From: Pseudomonas sp. CHM02
GTDB lineage: Bacteria; Pseudomonadota; Gammaproteobacteria; Pseudomonadales; Pseudomonadaceae
Assembly: GCF_000612585.1 (NCBI RefSeq)
Contig: NZ_JFCA01000007.1
Span: 62,001-126,000 of the forward strand
DNA: 64,000 nucleotides
Direction of reading: 5' to 3'
In this document: piece by piece, positions 19,478 through 28,475 of the stretch
Layout: the number at the start of each line of letters is the position of its first letter
Numbering within the stretch: the first letter of the stretch is position 1
Position numbers and translations under genes: made by a program
The notes under the pieces: generated by a model
Database searches by the model: none
The model's input: the letters and a program-made list of their open reading frames with translations, nothing else
What the model was told of the DNA's origin: nothing

Positions 19478-21287
19478 TCAGCCCGACCAGGAACCCGGTA
19501 AACGCGTCGACCGCCTGACCTGGGCGGAAATTCGCCGGCTGGCACTGCGTCACAAGAAATCCCTGTGGATCGCCAATGGTGTTGCCGTGCTGGCGACCCT
19601 GTGCAGCGTGCCTATCCCTCTGCTGTTGCCGTTGCTGGTGGACGAAGTGCTGCTGGGCCGTGGCGATGCGGCCCTCAAAGTGATGAACCACGCGCTGCCG
19701 CTGGGCTGGCAGAAGGCGGCCGGTTACATCGGCCTGATGCTGCTGGTGACCCTGTTCCTGCGCTGCGGCGCCCTGGTGTTCAACGTGGTGCAGGCGCGAC
19801 TGTTTGCGCGGTTGGCCAAGGACATCGTGTACCGCATTCGCGTGCGCCTGATCCAACGGCTCAAGCGCATTTCCCTGGGCGAATATGAAAGCCTGGGCAG
19901 TGGCACCGTCACCACGCACCTGGTTACCGACCTGGATACCCTGGATAAATTCGTCGGCGAAACCCTCAGCCGTTTCCTGGTGGCCATGCTCACGCTGGTG
20001 GGAACGTCGGCGATCCTGGTGTGGATGCATTGGCAACTGGCGTTGCTGATCCTGCTGTTCAACCCGCTGGTGATCTACGCCACGGTGCAGTTGGGCAAGC
20101 GCGTCAAGCACCTGAAGAAGCTGGAGAACGACAGCACGTCGCGCTTTACCCAGGCGCTGACCGAAACCCTAGACGCCATCCAGGAAGTGCGCGCCGGCAA
20201 CCGCCAGGGCTTTTTCCTCGGACGCCTTGGCCAGCGTGCCCAGGAGGTGCGTGACTACGCGATCCACTCCCAGTGGAAAACCGATGCCTCCAGCCGTGCC
20301 AGCGGTTTGCTGTTCCAGTTCGGTATCGACATCTTCCGGGCGGCGGCGATGCTCACGGTGCTGTTTTCCGACCTGTCCATCGGCCAGATGCTCGCGGTGT
20401 TCAGTTACCTGTGGTTCATGATCGGTCCTGTGGAACAACTGTTGAACCTGCAATACGCCTACTACGCGGCGGGCGGGGCGCTGACGCGGATCAACGAACT
20501 GCTGGCGCGGGCCGATGAGCCGCAGTATGCCGGCGGCGAAGACCCGTTCACCGGGCGCGACACCGTGGGCATCGAGGTGCGCGGCCTCGATTTCGGCTAT
20601 GGCGAAGACCTGGTGCTGGACCAATTGAACCTGGCCATCGCCCCCGGTGAAAAGGTGGCGATCGTCGGCGCCAGCGGCGGTGGCAAAAGCACCCTGGTGC
20701 AACTGTTGCTCGGGCTCTACACGCCCCAGGCCGGCACGATCCGCTTTGGCGGGGCAACCCAGCAGGAAATCGGCCTGGAGACCATTCGCGAGCATGTCGC
20801 CGTGGTGCTGCAACACCCCGCCCTGTTCAACGACACCGTGCGCGCCAACCTGACCATGGGCCGCGAGCGCAGCGACCAGGCCTGCTGGCAGGCACTGGAA
20901 ATCGCCCAGTTGGAGGCTACCGTCAAGGCATTGCCCATGGGCCTGGATAGCGTGGTGGGGCGTTCCGGGGTGCGGTTCTCGGGTGGTCAGCGTCAGCGCC
21001 TGGCGATTGCGCGCATGGTGTTGGCCGAGCCGAAAGTGGTGATCCTCGACGAGGCGACTTCCGCCCTGGATGCGGCCACCGAGTACAACCTGCACCAGGC
21101 GCTTGCACGCTTCCTCAGCGGGCGTACTACACTGATCATTGCCCACCGCCTGTCGGCGGTTAAGCAGGCCGATCGAGTATTAGTGTTCGACGGCGGTCAC
21201 ATTGCTGAGGACGGTGATCATCAGCAACTGATTGCCGATGGCGGCTTGTACGCCAAACTCTATGGACACTTGCAACAAGTGCGTTGA
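19470..21287 (+). CDS. ABC transporter, fused permease/ATPase (MsbA/lipid-exporter type)
   Basis: A 605-residue half-transporter with a six-helix exporter domain (residues ~30-310) and a C-terminal ATPase. Walker A GASGGGKSTL is near residue 400, the signature is FSGGQRQRLAIARM, Walker B is VVILDEATSALD, and the switch histidine is in IIAHRLS. Homodimers of this type export lipids, peptides or drugs; the substrate is unknown. It overlaps the DsbA-like gene by 8 nt and, from memory, corresponds to P. aeruginosa PA0860, next to rbdA. Confidence 0.9.
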   Translation: MHDQPDQEPGKRVDRLTWAEIRRLALRHKKSLWIANGVAVLATLCSVPIPLLLPLLVDEVLLGRGDAALKVMNHALPLGWQKAAGYIGLMLLVTLFLRCGALVFNVVQARLFARLAKDIVYRIRVRLIQRLKRISLGEYESLGSGTVTTHLVTDLDTLDKFVGETLSRFLVAMLTLVGTSAILVWMHWQLALLILLFNPLVIYATVQLGKRVKHLKKLENDSTSRFTQALTETLDAIQEVRAGNRQGFFLGRLGQRAQEVRDYAIHSQWKTDASSRASGLLFQFGIDIFRAAAMLTVLFSDLSIGQMLAVFSYLWFMIGPVEQLLNLQYAYYAAGGALTRINELLARADEPQYAGGEDPFTGRDTVGIEVRGLDFGYGEDLVLDQLNLAIAPGEKVAIVGASGGGKSTLVQLLLGLYTPQAGTIRFGGATQQEIGLETIREHVAVVLQHPALFNDTVRANLTMGRERSDQACWQALEIAQLEATVKALPMGLDSVVGRSGVRFSGGQRQRLAIARMVLAEPKVVILDEATSALDAATEYNLHQALARFLSGRTTLIIAHRLSAVKQADRVLVFDGGHIAEDGDHQQLIADGGLYAKLYGHLQQVR

Positions 21288-21358
21288 TTTAGCCTAGGCT
21301 GAGCGATCGGAAGCGGATATTCGCGTGCGTATCCAGCAGTGCATGTGCAAGGGACTTC

Positions 21359-23821
21359 ATGAAGCAAAAGCGGACTCTCGGAACGCCAAGGCTGTTGGGC
21401 ATTGTCTGGCCCTTTATCGCCGTCGTACTGTTCCAGGCATTGTTAGGCTGCGGCAGTCTCTACATGCTTTCGGCAGTGCGTGGTTATGTGGCTGGCGAAA
21501 GCCTGTGGTCCAAGGGCCAGAAAGACGCCATCTATTACCTGACGCTGTACGCCGATAACCGCGACGACACCACTTACCTCAAATATCAGCAGGCCATCGC
21601 CGTGCCTCAGGGCGGGCATGAACTGCGCATTGCCCTGGACCGTCCCACTCCTGACCTGAGCGCTGCGCGCCTGGGTATCCTCAAGGGCGGCAACCACCCG
21701 GATGACGTTTCCAGCCTGATCTGGCTGTACCTCAACTTTCGTCATTTCAGCTACCTGGAAAAAGCCATCGAGTTGTGGACGGTTGGCGATGGCTACCTGG
21801 TGCAATTGGATGATCTGGCGCGCGAGATGCACAACGCGATCACTCGCGACCAAGTCAGCGCCAACGATGTGCGGCAGTGGAAGGCGCATATCACCGCGAT
21901 CAACGAAGGCGTAACGCCCGCCGCCAAGGCCTTCAGTGATGCCTTGGGCGAAGGCTCGCGCATGATCCTGCGGCTGCTGCTGATCACCAACCTGGCCACG
22001 GCCCTCGGCCTGATTGTGCTGGCGCTGTTGCGCACGCATAAGCTGCTGACCCAGCGCCATGCCTTTGCCAACGCCCTGCAAGAAGAGAAGGAACGGGCGC
22101 AGATCACCCTGGAGTCGATTGGCGACGGGGTGATCACCACCGATGTCGACGGCACTATCACCTACATGAACCCGGCAGCCGAGGCGCTGACCCATTGGCA
22201 GTCGGCTCAGGCTCAAGGGTTGCCCCTCGCTGCGCTGTTCAACCTGCTGGATGACAATGCCCAGCCCGACGGCTTTACCTTGATCGAACATATCGTCAAG
22301 GGCCAGCTCAGCGGTGGCAGCGAGCATTCGAAAACCATCCAGCGCCTGGATGGCAGCACGGTCTCGGTGACGTTGGTAGGGGCGCCGATCCGTGGCGCCG
22401 GCAAGGTCACGGGGGCGGTGCTGGTGTTGCATGACATGACCCAGGAGCGTCAATACATCGCCAACCTGTCCTGGCAGGCGACGCACGACGCACTGACCGG
22501 CCTGGCCAACCGCCGCGAATTCGAATTCCGCCTGGAGCAGGTGCTGCATCCTTCCGCCCAGCAGAACGGCGGGCGCCATGCATTGATGTTCCTCGACCTC
22601 GACCAGTTCAAGCTGGTCAACGACACCTGCGGCCATGCGGCGGGGGACGAGTTGCTGCGGCATATCTGCGCGCTGCTGCAGTCGGACCTGCGCGAAGGTG
22701 ACACCCTGGCGCGCCTGGGCGGAGACGAGTTCGGCATCTTGCTGGAAAACTGCCCGGCGACCGTGGCGGAAAAAATCGCCGAGAGCCTGCGCCATACCGT
22801 GCAAAGCCTGCACTTTGTGTGGAAAGGCCGGCCATTCATGACCACCGTCAGCATTGGCCTGGTGCATCTGGGGAACACCCCGACCACCCTGGAAACCTCG
22901 CTACGCGCCGCCGACATGGCGTGCTACATGGCCAAGGAAAAGGGCCGCAACCGCGTGCAGGTGTACCACGCCGACGATTCGGAGCTGTCGCTGCGCTTTG
23001 GCGAAATGGCCTGGGTGCAGCGCCTGCACATGGCGTTGGAAGAGAACCGGTTCTGCCTCTACGCCCAGGAAATCTCCCCCCTGGGGCAGACCGACGGTGG
23101 CGATGGGCATATCGAGATCCTGCTGCGCCTGCACGACGAGGCCGGTCGCATCATTCTGCCCGACAGCTTTATCCCCGCCGCCGAGCGCTACGGCCTGATG
23201 ACGTCCCTGGACCGTTGGGTGGTGGAAAATGTGTTCAAGATCATCGCCCGTTGCCTGTTGGAGCGTCCGGGGCGACCCATGGCGATGTGTGCGATCAATC
23301 TGTCAGGCATAACCATTGGTGATGATGACTTCCTCGGGTTTTTGCGTGAGAAGTTTCATACATACAATATTCCGCCCGGCATGATCTGTTTTGAAATTAC
23401 CGAAACCAGCGCGATTGCAAACTTGGGCAGTGCGATTCGATTTATTAATGAACTCAAAGCCTTAGGCTGTCACTTCTCGCTGGATGACTTTTGTGCCGGA
23501 ATGTCCTCATTCGCCTATCTCAAACATTTACCTGTAGACTTCCTGAAGATCGATGGAAGTTTCGTAAAGGATATGCTGGACGACCCGATTAACCGCGCGA
23601 TGGTCGAAGTGATCAACCACATCGGCCATGTCATGGGTAAGCGCACAATTGCAGAGTTTGTCGAGACACCGCAAATCGAACAGGCATTACTCGAAATTGG
23701 TGTGGATTACGCTCAGGGCTACCTGATTGAACGACCGCAATTGTTTACCTTTGATAGCTTGCAGTGTCGACCTGTGCGGCCGCAGCCTCTGTTATTCAAG
23801 GCGCCCGGCACATTCCGCTGA
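21359..23821 (+). CDS. rbdA: PAS-GGDEF-EAL c-di-GMP enzyme, RbdA-like
   Basis: An 820-residue inner-membrane protein. It has an N-terminal helix (~15-40), a periplasmic region to ~195, a second helix (~200-225), a PAS domain (~245-365), a GGDEF domain with intact GGDEF (454-458) and an EAL domain. The EAL signature reads E586-I-L. The other metal and substrate residues look present (INLSG, FEITET, LDDF, LKIDG, AEFVE), so phosphodiesterase activity is plausible. P. aeruginosa RbdA, a biofilm-dispersal regulator of the same length, lies next to the same ABC transporter in my recollection. From about 23290 to the stop, GC falls to roughly half, unlike the first two thirds of the gene. Confidence 0.85.
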   Translation: MKQKRTLGTPRLLGIVWPFIAVVLFQALLGCGSLYMLSAVRGYVAGESLWSKGQKDAIYYLTLYADNRDDTTYLKYQQAIAVPQGGHELRIALDRPTPDLSAARLGILKGGNHPDDVSSLIWLYLNFRHFSYLEKAIELWTVGDGYLVQLDDLAREMHNAITRDQVSANDVRQWKAHITAINEGVTPAAKAFSDALGEGSRMILRLLLITNLATALGLIVLALLRTHKLLTQRHAFANALQEEKERAQITLESIGDGVITTDVDGTITYMNPAAEALTHWQSAQAQGLPLAALFNLLDDNAQPDGFTLIEHIVKGQLSGGSEHSKTIQRLDGSTVSVTLVGAPIRGAGKVTGAVLVLHDMTQERQYIANLSWQATHDALTGLANRREFEFRLEQVLHPSAQQNGGRHALMFLDLDQFKLVNDTCGHAAGDELLRHICALLQSDLREGDTLARLGGDEFGILLENCPATVAEKIAESLRHTVQSLHFVWKGRPFMTTVSIGLVHLGNTPTTLETSLRAADMACYMAKEKGRNRVQVYHADDSELSLRFGEMAWVQRLHMALEENRFCLYAQEISPLGQTDGGDGHIEILLRLHDEAGRIILPDSFIPAAERYGLMTSLDRWVVENVFKIIARCLLERPGRPMAMCAINLSGITIGDDDFLGFLREKFHTYNIPPGMICFEITETSAIANLGSAIRFINELKALGCHFSLDDFCAGMSSFAYLKHLPVDFLKIDGSFVKDMLDDPINRAMVEVINHIGHVMGKRTIAEFVETPQIEQALLEIGVDYAQGYLIERPQLFTFDSLQCRPVRPQPLLFKAPGTFR

Positions 23822-23866
23822 AACATTTGCTGGTCTGTACAATCACACTTAAAAAGGAGCCTTACA

Positions 23867-24667
23867 GTGATCGACACATTCAACAGAACCGGCCCGCTAA
23901 TGGAAGCCTCGAGTTACCCCGCCTGGGCGCAGAAACTGATCCAGGACTGTAGCGAGAGCAAGCGCCGCGTTGTCGAGCACGAACTGTACCAGCGCATGCG
24001 CGATAACACGCTCAGCGCCAAGACCATGCGCCACTACCTGATCGGTGGCTGGCCCGTGGTGGAACAGTTTGCCTTGTACATGGCACAGAACCTCACCAAG
24101 ACCAAATTTGCCCGCCATCCTGGCGAGGACATGGCGCGCCGCTGGCTGATGCGCAATATTCGCGTGGAACTCAACCACGCCGACTATTGGGTGCATTGGG
24201 CCCGTGCACACGGGGTAAGCCTGGAGGAGTTGCAGGCCCAGAACGTGCCGCCGGAGTTGCATGCACTGAGCCATTGGTGCTGGCACACCAGCTCCGCCGA
24301 TTCGCTGATCGTGGCCATTGCCGCGACCAACTACGCGATCGAAGGGGCAACGGGGGAGTGGTCTGCGGTGGTGTGCTCCACCGGTGTCTACGCGGCGGCC
24401 TTCCCCGAGGAAGAACGCAAGCGTGCGATGAAGTGGCTGAAGATGCACGCCCAGTACGATGACGCCCACCCGTGGGAAGCACTGGAAATCATCTGCACCC
24501 TGGCCGGGATGAACCCGAGCAAGGCATTGCAGGTAGAACTGCGCCAAGCCGTGTGCAAGAGCTACGACTACATGTACCTGTTCCTGGAAAGCTGCATGCG
24601 CCTGGAAAAAGAGAAAGCCCCAGCCGTACTGCGTGAGCGCCAGGCGCGGGTCGCCAGCGAGGCCTGA
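23867..24667 (+). CDS. TenA/PqqC-like heme-oxygenase-fold protein (possible diiron oxidase)
   Basis: A 266-residue all-helical protein of the TenA/heme-oxygenase-like fold. Candidate metal ligands are spaced as in diiron members of this superfamily: 'VELNHADYW' (Glu, His), 'YAIEGATGEW' (Glu) and 'AQYDDAHPWEALE' (Asp, His). The substrate is unknown; thiaminase activity should not be assumed. The GTG at 23867 is preferred because AGGAG lies 8 nt upstream; an ATG 33 nt later has no comparable RBS. It follows rbdA by 45 nt, the same neighbour relation I recall at PA0861-PA0862. Confidence 0.75.
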   Translation: MIDTFNRTGPLMEASSYPAWAQKLIQDCSESKRRVVEHELYQRMRDNTLSAKTMRHYLIGGWPVVEQFALYMAQNLTKTKFARHPGEDMARRWLMRNIRVELNHADYWVHWARAHGVSLEELQAQNVPPELHALSHWCWHTSSADSLIVAIAATNYAIEGATGEWSAVVCSTGVYAAAFPEEERKRAMKWLKMHAQYDDAHPWEALEIICTLAGMNPSKALQVELRQAVCKSYDYMYLFLESCMRLEKEKAPAVLRERQARVASEA

Positions 24668-24688
24668 TGTAAAGGGAGATGGCGGGGT

Positions 24689-25615
24689 TTACCCCGCCAT
24701 CGCCAAGCGGTTGCGGCCTTCGCGCTTGGCCACGTACAAGGCGCTGTCGGCCCGGCGCAGCAGGCTTTCGGCAGACTCGGCGGCCAGCAAGGTCGAGCAG
24801 CCCAGGCTGACCGTCAATTCGATTCGCGTTCCGTCCGCCCAGTAGTCCTGGGCCTGTGCCGCCTGGCGCAGGCGTTCGCCGACCATCGCCGCCGCGTCCC
24901 GGCCGGTGTTGGACAGCAGGATCAGAAATTCTTCCCCGCCAAACCGAAACACCATGTCCACGTTACGCAACTGGCCCTTGATTGCAGCAGCGACGGCGCG
25001 CAACACCTTATCGCCCGCCGCATGGCCGTGGGTGTCGTTGATGCGCTTGAAATGGTCGATGTCCAGCATCAACAGGGACAACGGGTTCAGGTGCCGGCGC
25101 GCCATGTCGATTTCCCGCTGCAGGGTCTGGTCCATGGCGATGCGGTTGCCGGTCTCGGTCAACGGGTCGCGCAGGGCGCTGCGGGTGGCGGCGCGATAGA
25201 GCAGGGCGTTGCGCATCGGGTAGAGCAGCGTGGCCAGCAGGGATTCGAGCTGGCCGAGCTCTTCTTCCAGCAGCCGCTGGTTGCGACGAAAGATCAGCTC
25301 GCCGAGGTGCTCGCCTTCATGGCTCAGGCTGTAGCTCACCGAATGGTGGCCGCGATGGCCGAATTCCAGGCGCAGGTCGCTGGCGTGGTGACGGTACTGC
25401 AGGGCGTCCAGGGGTACCAGGCGCTGGATCTCGCGAAAGAACACCGCAAGAATCCGCTCCGGTTCCAGGCTTGTCTGCAGTTGCAGGCCCAGTTGCTGGC
25501 GAAGTTGAGTGATAGTGGTGGGACGGCGGGGTAGAAGTGATGGCTGACCAAACCCCAGGCGTTGCAATTTGGCACTGTCAAAGTCAATTGCGTTGGTCTG
25601 GGTAGGTGTTTTCAT
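24689..25615 (-). CDS. Diguanylate cyclase (GAF-like sensor + GGEEF)
   Basis: A 308-residue cytoplasmic protein. An N-terminal ~140-residue GAF-like region ('LEPERILAVFFREIQRLVPLDALQY') is followed by a GGDEF domain with an intact GGEEF active site (226-230) and 'LTETGNR', so it probably makes c-di-GMP from two GTP. The usual RxxD inhibitory site is not evident just upstream of the motif. The start ATG 25615 (MKTPTQ) has GAGG upstream; an in-frame ATG at 25636 lacks an RBS. It converges on the TenA-like gene with a 21-nt gap. Confidence 0.88.
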   Translation of the reverse strand: MKTPTQTNAIDFDSAKLQRLGFGQPSLLPRRPTTITQLRQQLGLQLQTSLEPERILAVFFREIQRLVPLDALQYRHHASDLRLEFGHRGHHSVSYSLSHEGEHLGELIFRRNQRLLEEELGQLESLLATLLYPMRNALLYRAATRSALRDPLTETGNRIAMDQTLQREIDMARRHLNPLSLLMLDIDHFKRINDTHGHAAGDKVLRAVAAAIKGQLRNVDMVFRFGGEEFLILLSNTGRDAAAMVGERLRQAAQAQDYWADGTRIELTVSLGCSTLLAAESAESLLRRADSALYVAKREGRNRLAMAG

Positions 25616-25922
25616 AAGCGATCGGCCTCTAAGCACATAGCTGTCTTACAGGCTCGATGAGAGTGGCGAGTGCCAAGCGTCTTACTGGTCCTTCAGTTCC
25701 GTAAAACATGAGTAACAGTCTAGACTGCTTTGCACGGGGTTATAACCCCTGGGCACCGCCGCACGTCTTGTCATCGCTTAACCTGCTTGAATCAGGTTAG
25801 AGCCATATTCATGCCAAATGCCTTTATCCAAATAAAAAGCCTTATAAATCAAGCGACTGTTTTTATCGTTAAAAACAGTCGCTGAAGTGTGACGCCAGTT
25901 ATTTGGCAACTGAGGGCCGGCC
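25616..25922. other. 307-nt intergenic region between diguanylate cyclase and MFS gene
   Basis: This AT-rich stretch carries no supportable ORF. It should hold the diguanylate cyclase promoter. It contains a 7-bp inverted repeat TAACCTG / CAGGTTA (25779-25799) and, nearer the MFS stop, a long perfect hairpin annotated separately. Confidence 0.6.
25852..25883 (-). terminator. Long perfect hairpin downstream of the MFS gene
   Basis: AGCGACTGTTTTTA (25852-25865) pairs perfectly with TAAAAACAGTCGCT (25870-25883) around a 4-nt loop, a 14-bp stem. It lies 40 nt past the minus-strand MFS stop, so it probably ends that transcript. No strong T-run follows, so the A/T-rich stem itself may serve as the slippery part. 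Confidence 0.65.
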
Positions 25923-27197
25923 TTATTGTTTTTGCGGGTCGAACTGTTTATCGCGAATAAACAATGCCGGTATTACACCGCAGATAAAGTACGCGCCGCC
26001 CATCACCAGGAAGCCCATGCCAATCGAACCCTGGGATGCCAGGAATCCAATGGCCGCGGGTGCCACTGCCGCGCCAATGCGCCCGATGTTGTAGGCCCCG
26101 CCCACCGCCGAACCGCGAAACTTCGCTTCGAAGCTTTCGGTCATGTACGTGGCATTGACGCCATAAGGGATCCCGTACAGGAAGCCGAACACCACCAGCA
26201 TCCACAGGATGTTCTCGGGGCTCTGGAACAGCACGATCACCGGCAGGAAGATCGCCGTGCCCAGGGCGCCAAATGCAAACACGGCACGACGTCCCAGGCG
26301 ATCTGCCGCGAGGCCTGCGAGGATCTTGCCGAAAATCATTGCCGCATAGGTACCGACCATGTAGCTGGTCATCGACTTGAAGTTCATCCCCAGTTCGCTT
26401 TCCAGGTAGGACGGCATCCAGTTGTTCACGCCGTAGTAGCCGAACTGCAGGAAGCCTGCGGTGAGTGCCCAGAGCAGGAACATGCGGCTGGCCTTCGGGT
26501 CGCTGAAGATCAGCTTGAACATGCCGTCGGGCTTTTTCTTCAGGGCCTGCTGGCTACCAGTGGCTTTCTCCCGTGCTCGCTCGGCCTGTGCGGTCAGCCA
26601 GGCCTGTGGCTCGGGGACCAGGCGTTGCATCAACACGGCGAGAATCACCGGGATGATTGCCACGTAGAACAGCCAGCGCCAACCGTGCTCCGGCAGGATC
26701 CAGCCGGCCAGCAGGGTGGCGACGATGTAACCCACCGACCACCCCGCCTGCAGGGTGCCGAGCACGGTGGTGCGATAGCGGGTCGGCACGTATTCCGCCA
26801 TCAGCGTATTGCACGCCACATACAGCGCGCCCAGGCCGAGGGAGGCGAAAAACCGGGTACTCGCAAACTGCCAATAGCTGTGGGTCATGCCCAGGATCGC
26901 CGTGCCCACGGAGAACAGCACAATGCTCCACACCACGGTCTTTACCCGACCGAAGCGGTCACAGGCCCAGCCACCGTAGATCCCGCCGATGGCCATGCCG
27001 GCCAGGGTGAAACTGCCGAGGCTGCCGGCTTCGACGCTGGTCAGGCCGAACTCGGCCTTGAGGCTGCTGAGGCTGTAGGACAACAACATCAGGTCTGCAC
27101 CATCGATCAACAGGCCGAGGAAGCAGAAGATGAAAACGATGATCCACAGTTTGCTTTTTGCAGGCGACAACGCGCCCGCCGATGCGGCGACTTCCAT
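25923..27197 (-). CDS. MFS transporter, aromatic/organic acid:H+ symporter type
   Basis: A 424-residue 12-helix major facilitator. The A-loop motif 'GGWACDRFGRVK' is near residue 78, the repeat motif is 'AADRLGRR', and the helix-1 'DGADLMLLSYSL' is typical of the aromatic-acid symporter family. A charged cytoplasmic loop lies between helices 6 and 7 (~195-225). It probably imports the organic acid degraded by the neighbouring acyl-CoA enzymes. It lies 54 nt downstream of the acyl-CoA dehydrogenase on the same strand, so cotranscription is likely. The precise substrate is not visible. Confidence 0.85.
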   Translation of the reverse strand: MEVAASAGALSPAKSKLWIIVFIFCFLGLLIDGADLMLLSYSLSSLKAEFGLTSVEAGSLGSFTLAGMAIGGIYGGWACDRFGRVKTVVWSIVLFSVGTAILGMTHSYWQFASTRFFASLGLGALYVACNTLMAEYVPTRYRTTVLGTLQAGWSVGYIVATLLAGWILPEHGWRWLFYVAIIPVILAVLMQRLVPEPQAWLTAQAERAREKATGSQQALKKKPDGMFKLIFSDPKASRMFLLWALTAGFLQFGYYGVNNWMPSYLESELGMNFKSMTSYMVGTYAAMIFGKILAGLAADRLGRRAVFAFGALGTAIFLPVIVLFQSPENILWMLVVFGFLYGIPYGVNATYMTESFEAKFRGSAVGGAYNIGRIGAAVAPAAIGFLASQGSIGMGFLVMGGAYFICGVIPALFIRDKQFDPQKQ

Positions 27198-27251
27198 AAC
27201 GATACCTTGCTTGTAGTTGTTAGGGCATTGGGTATGGTGGTGCGGTGAGGC

Positions 27252-28406
27252 CTAGCGTTGCGCCGCGCGAATCATGTTGCGGGCAATCACCAGTTGCTGG
27301 ATCTGCGTCGTGCCTTCGTAGAGTCGGAACAGGCGCACATCCCGGTAAAAGCGTTCGATCGCGTACTCGCTGATATAGCCGGCACCGCCGTGGATCTGCA
27401 CGCAACGGTCAGCGACGCGGCCGCACATCTCGGTGGCGAACATCTTCGAGCACGACGCTTCGGTACCGATATTCCGGCCGTCGTCGCGCTGGCGCGCGGC
27501 GTCGAGCACCATGCAGCGTGCGGCATAGATCTCGGCCTTGCTGTCGGCGAGCATGGCCTGGATCAGTTGGAACTCGGCAATCGGTTGGCCGAATTGCTTG
27601 CGTTCAATCGCGTAGTTCAGCGCATCGCCCAGCATGCGCTCGGCTGCACCTACGCTGACGGCGGCGATGTGCAGGCGACCTTTGTCGAGGACCTTCATGG
27701 CCGTCTTGAAACCTACGCCTTCCACGCCACCGATCAATTGGCTGGCGGGCACGCGCACATTGTCGAAAATCACGTCGCTGGTGTGCGCCCCTTGCTGGCC
27801 CATCTTGTGGTCGCGCTTGCCCAGGGACAGGCCTGGCGTGTCACGTTCGACGATAAACGCGCTGATCCCGCCCGAACCCTTGATGCCCGGGTTGGTGCGC
27901 GCCATTACCGTAAAGATCCCGGCGTGTGGGGCGTTGGTGATGAAGCGCTTGGTGCCGTTGATGATGTAGTCATCGCCGTCGCGCACCGCCGTGGTTTTCA
28001 GTGAGGCGGCGTCGGAGCCGGAGTCCGGTTCGGTGAGGCAGAACGAGCTGAGCAGTTCGCCGCTGGCCAGCAACGGCAAGTAGTGTTCTTTCTGGGCGTC
28101 GGTGCCGTCGAGCAGGATGCCGATGGAGCCGATGCCATTGTTGGTGCCGAAGTAGGAGCGGAAGGCCGGGGAGGTGCGCCCCAGTTCGAAAGCGATGGTC
28201 ACCTCTTCTTCCATGGTCAGGCCCAGGCCGCCGTAGGCTTCGGGAATGGTCAGGCCGAACAGGCCCATGTCCTGGAACTGGCTGATGATATCCGCCGGGA
28301 TCTCATCGGTCTCGGCGACTTCGTTTTCCCGTGGGATCAGCGCTTCGTCGACGAACTGCGCAATGGCGTCCACCAGGATATGAAGCGTTTGTGCGTCTCG
28401 GATCAT
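27252..28406 (-). CDS. Acyl-CoA dehydrogenase
   Basis: A 384-residue FAD enzyme that oxidises an acyl-CoA to the 2-enoyl-CoA. It has the family motifs CLTEPDSGSD (~133-142), GTKRFITNA and QIHGGAGY, and the catalytic base Glu364 in YEGTTQIQ, the position used by short/branched-chain members. ATG 28406 is preferred to ATG 28412 because AGGA abuts the latter but sits 6 nt from the former. It forms an operon with the MFS transporter and faces the enoyl-CoA hydratase set across the IclR regulator, suggesting one pathway. Confidence 0.93.
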   Translation of the reverse strand: MIRDAQTLHILVDAIAQFVDEALIPRENEVAETDEIPADIISQFQDMGLFGLTIPEAYGGLGLTMEEEVTIAFELGRTSPAFRSYFGTNNGIGSIGILLDGTDAQKEHYLPLLASGELLSSFCLTEPDSGSDAASLKTTAVRDGDDYIINGTKRFITNAPHAGIFTVMARTNPGIKGSGGISAFIVERDTPGLSLGKRDHKMGQQGAHTSDVIFDNVRVPASQLIGGVEGVGFKTAMKVLDKGRLHIAAVSVGAAERMLGDALNYAIERKQFGQPIAEFQLIQAMLADSKAEIYAARCMVLDAARQRDDGRNIGTEASCSKMFATEMCGRVADRCVQIHGGAGYISEYAIERFYRDVRLFRLYEGTTQIQQLVIARNMIRAAQR

Positions 28407-28475
28407 GTGCATTCCTCAGCGGCCCGTTCGGCGGGCCTGTTATCGTCGATCTGCCGAGGCCATGCACCTGTCCAG

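Noticed and set aside
21443..22867. 474-codon open frame antisense to the rbdA-like gene
   Set aside because: The composition and residue pattern (Gln/His/Arg-rich) are those of an antisense shadow; the + strand has full PAS-GGDEF-EAL domains.
28421..28437. Hairpin GGCCCG / CGGGCC between iclR and acyl-CoA dehydrogenase as a terminator
   Set aside because: The stem is 6 bp without a T-run, and it sits just upstream of a gene on the same strand; it could be chance in GC-rich DNA.
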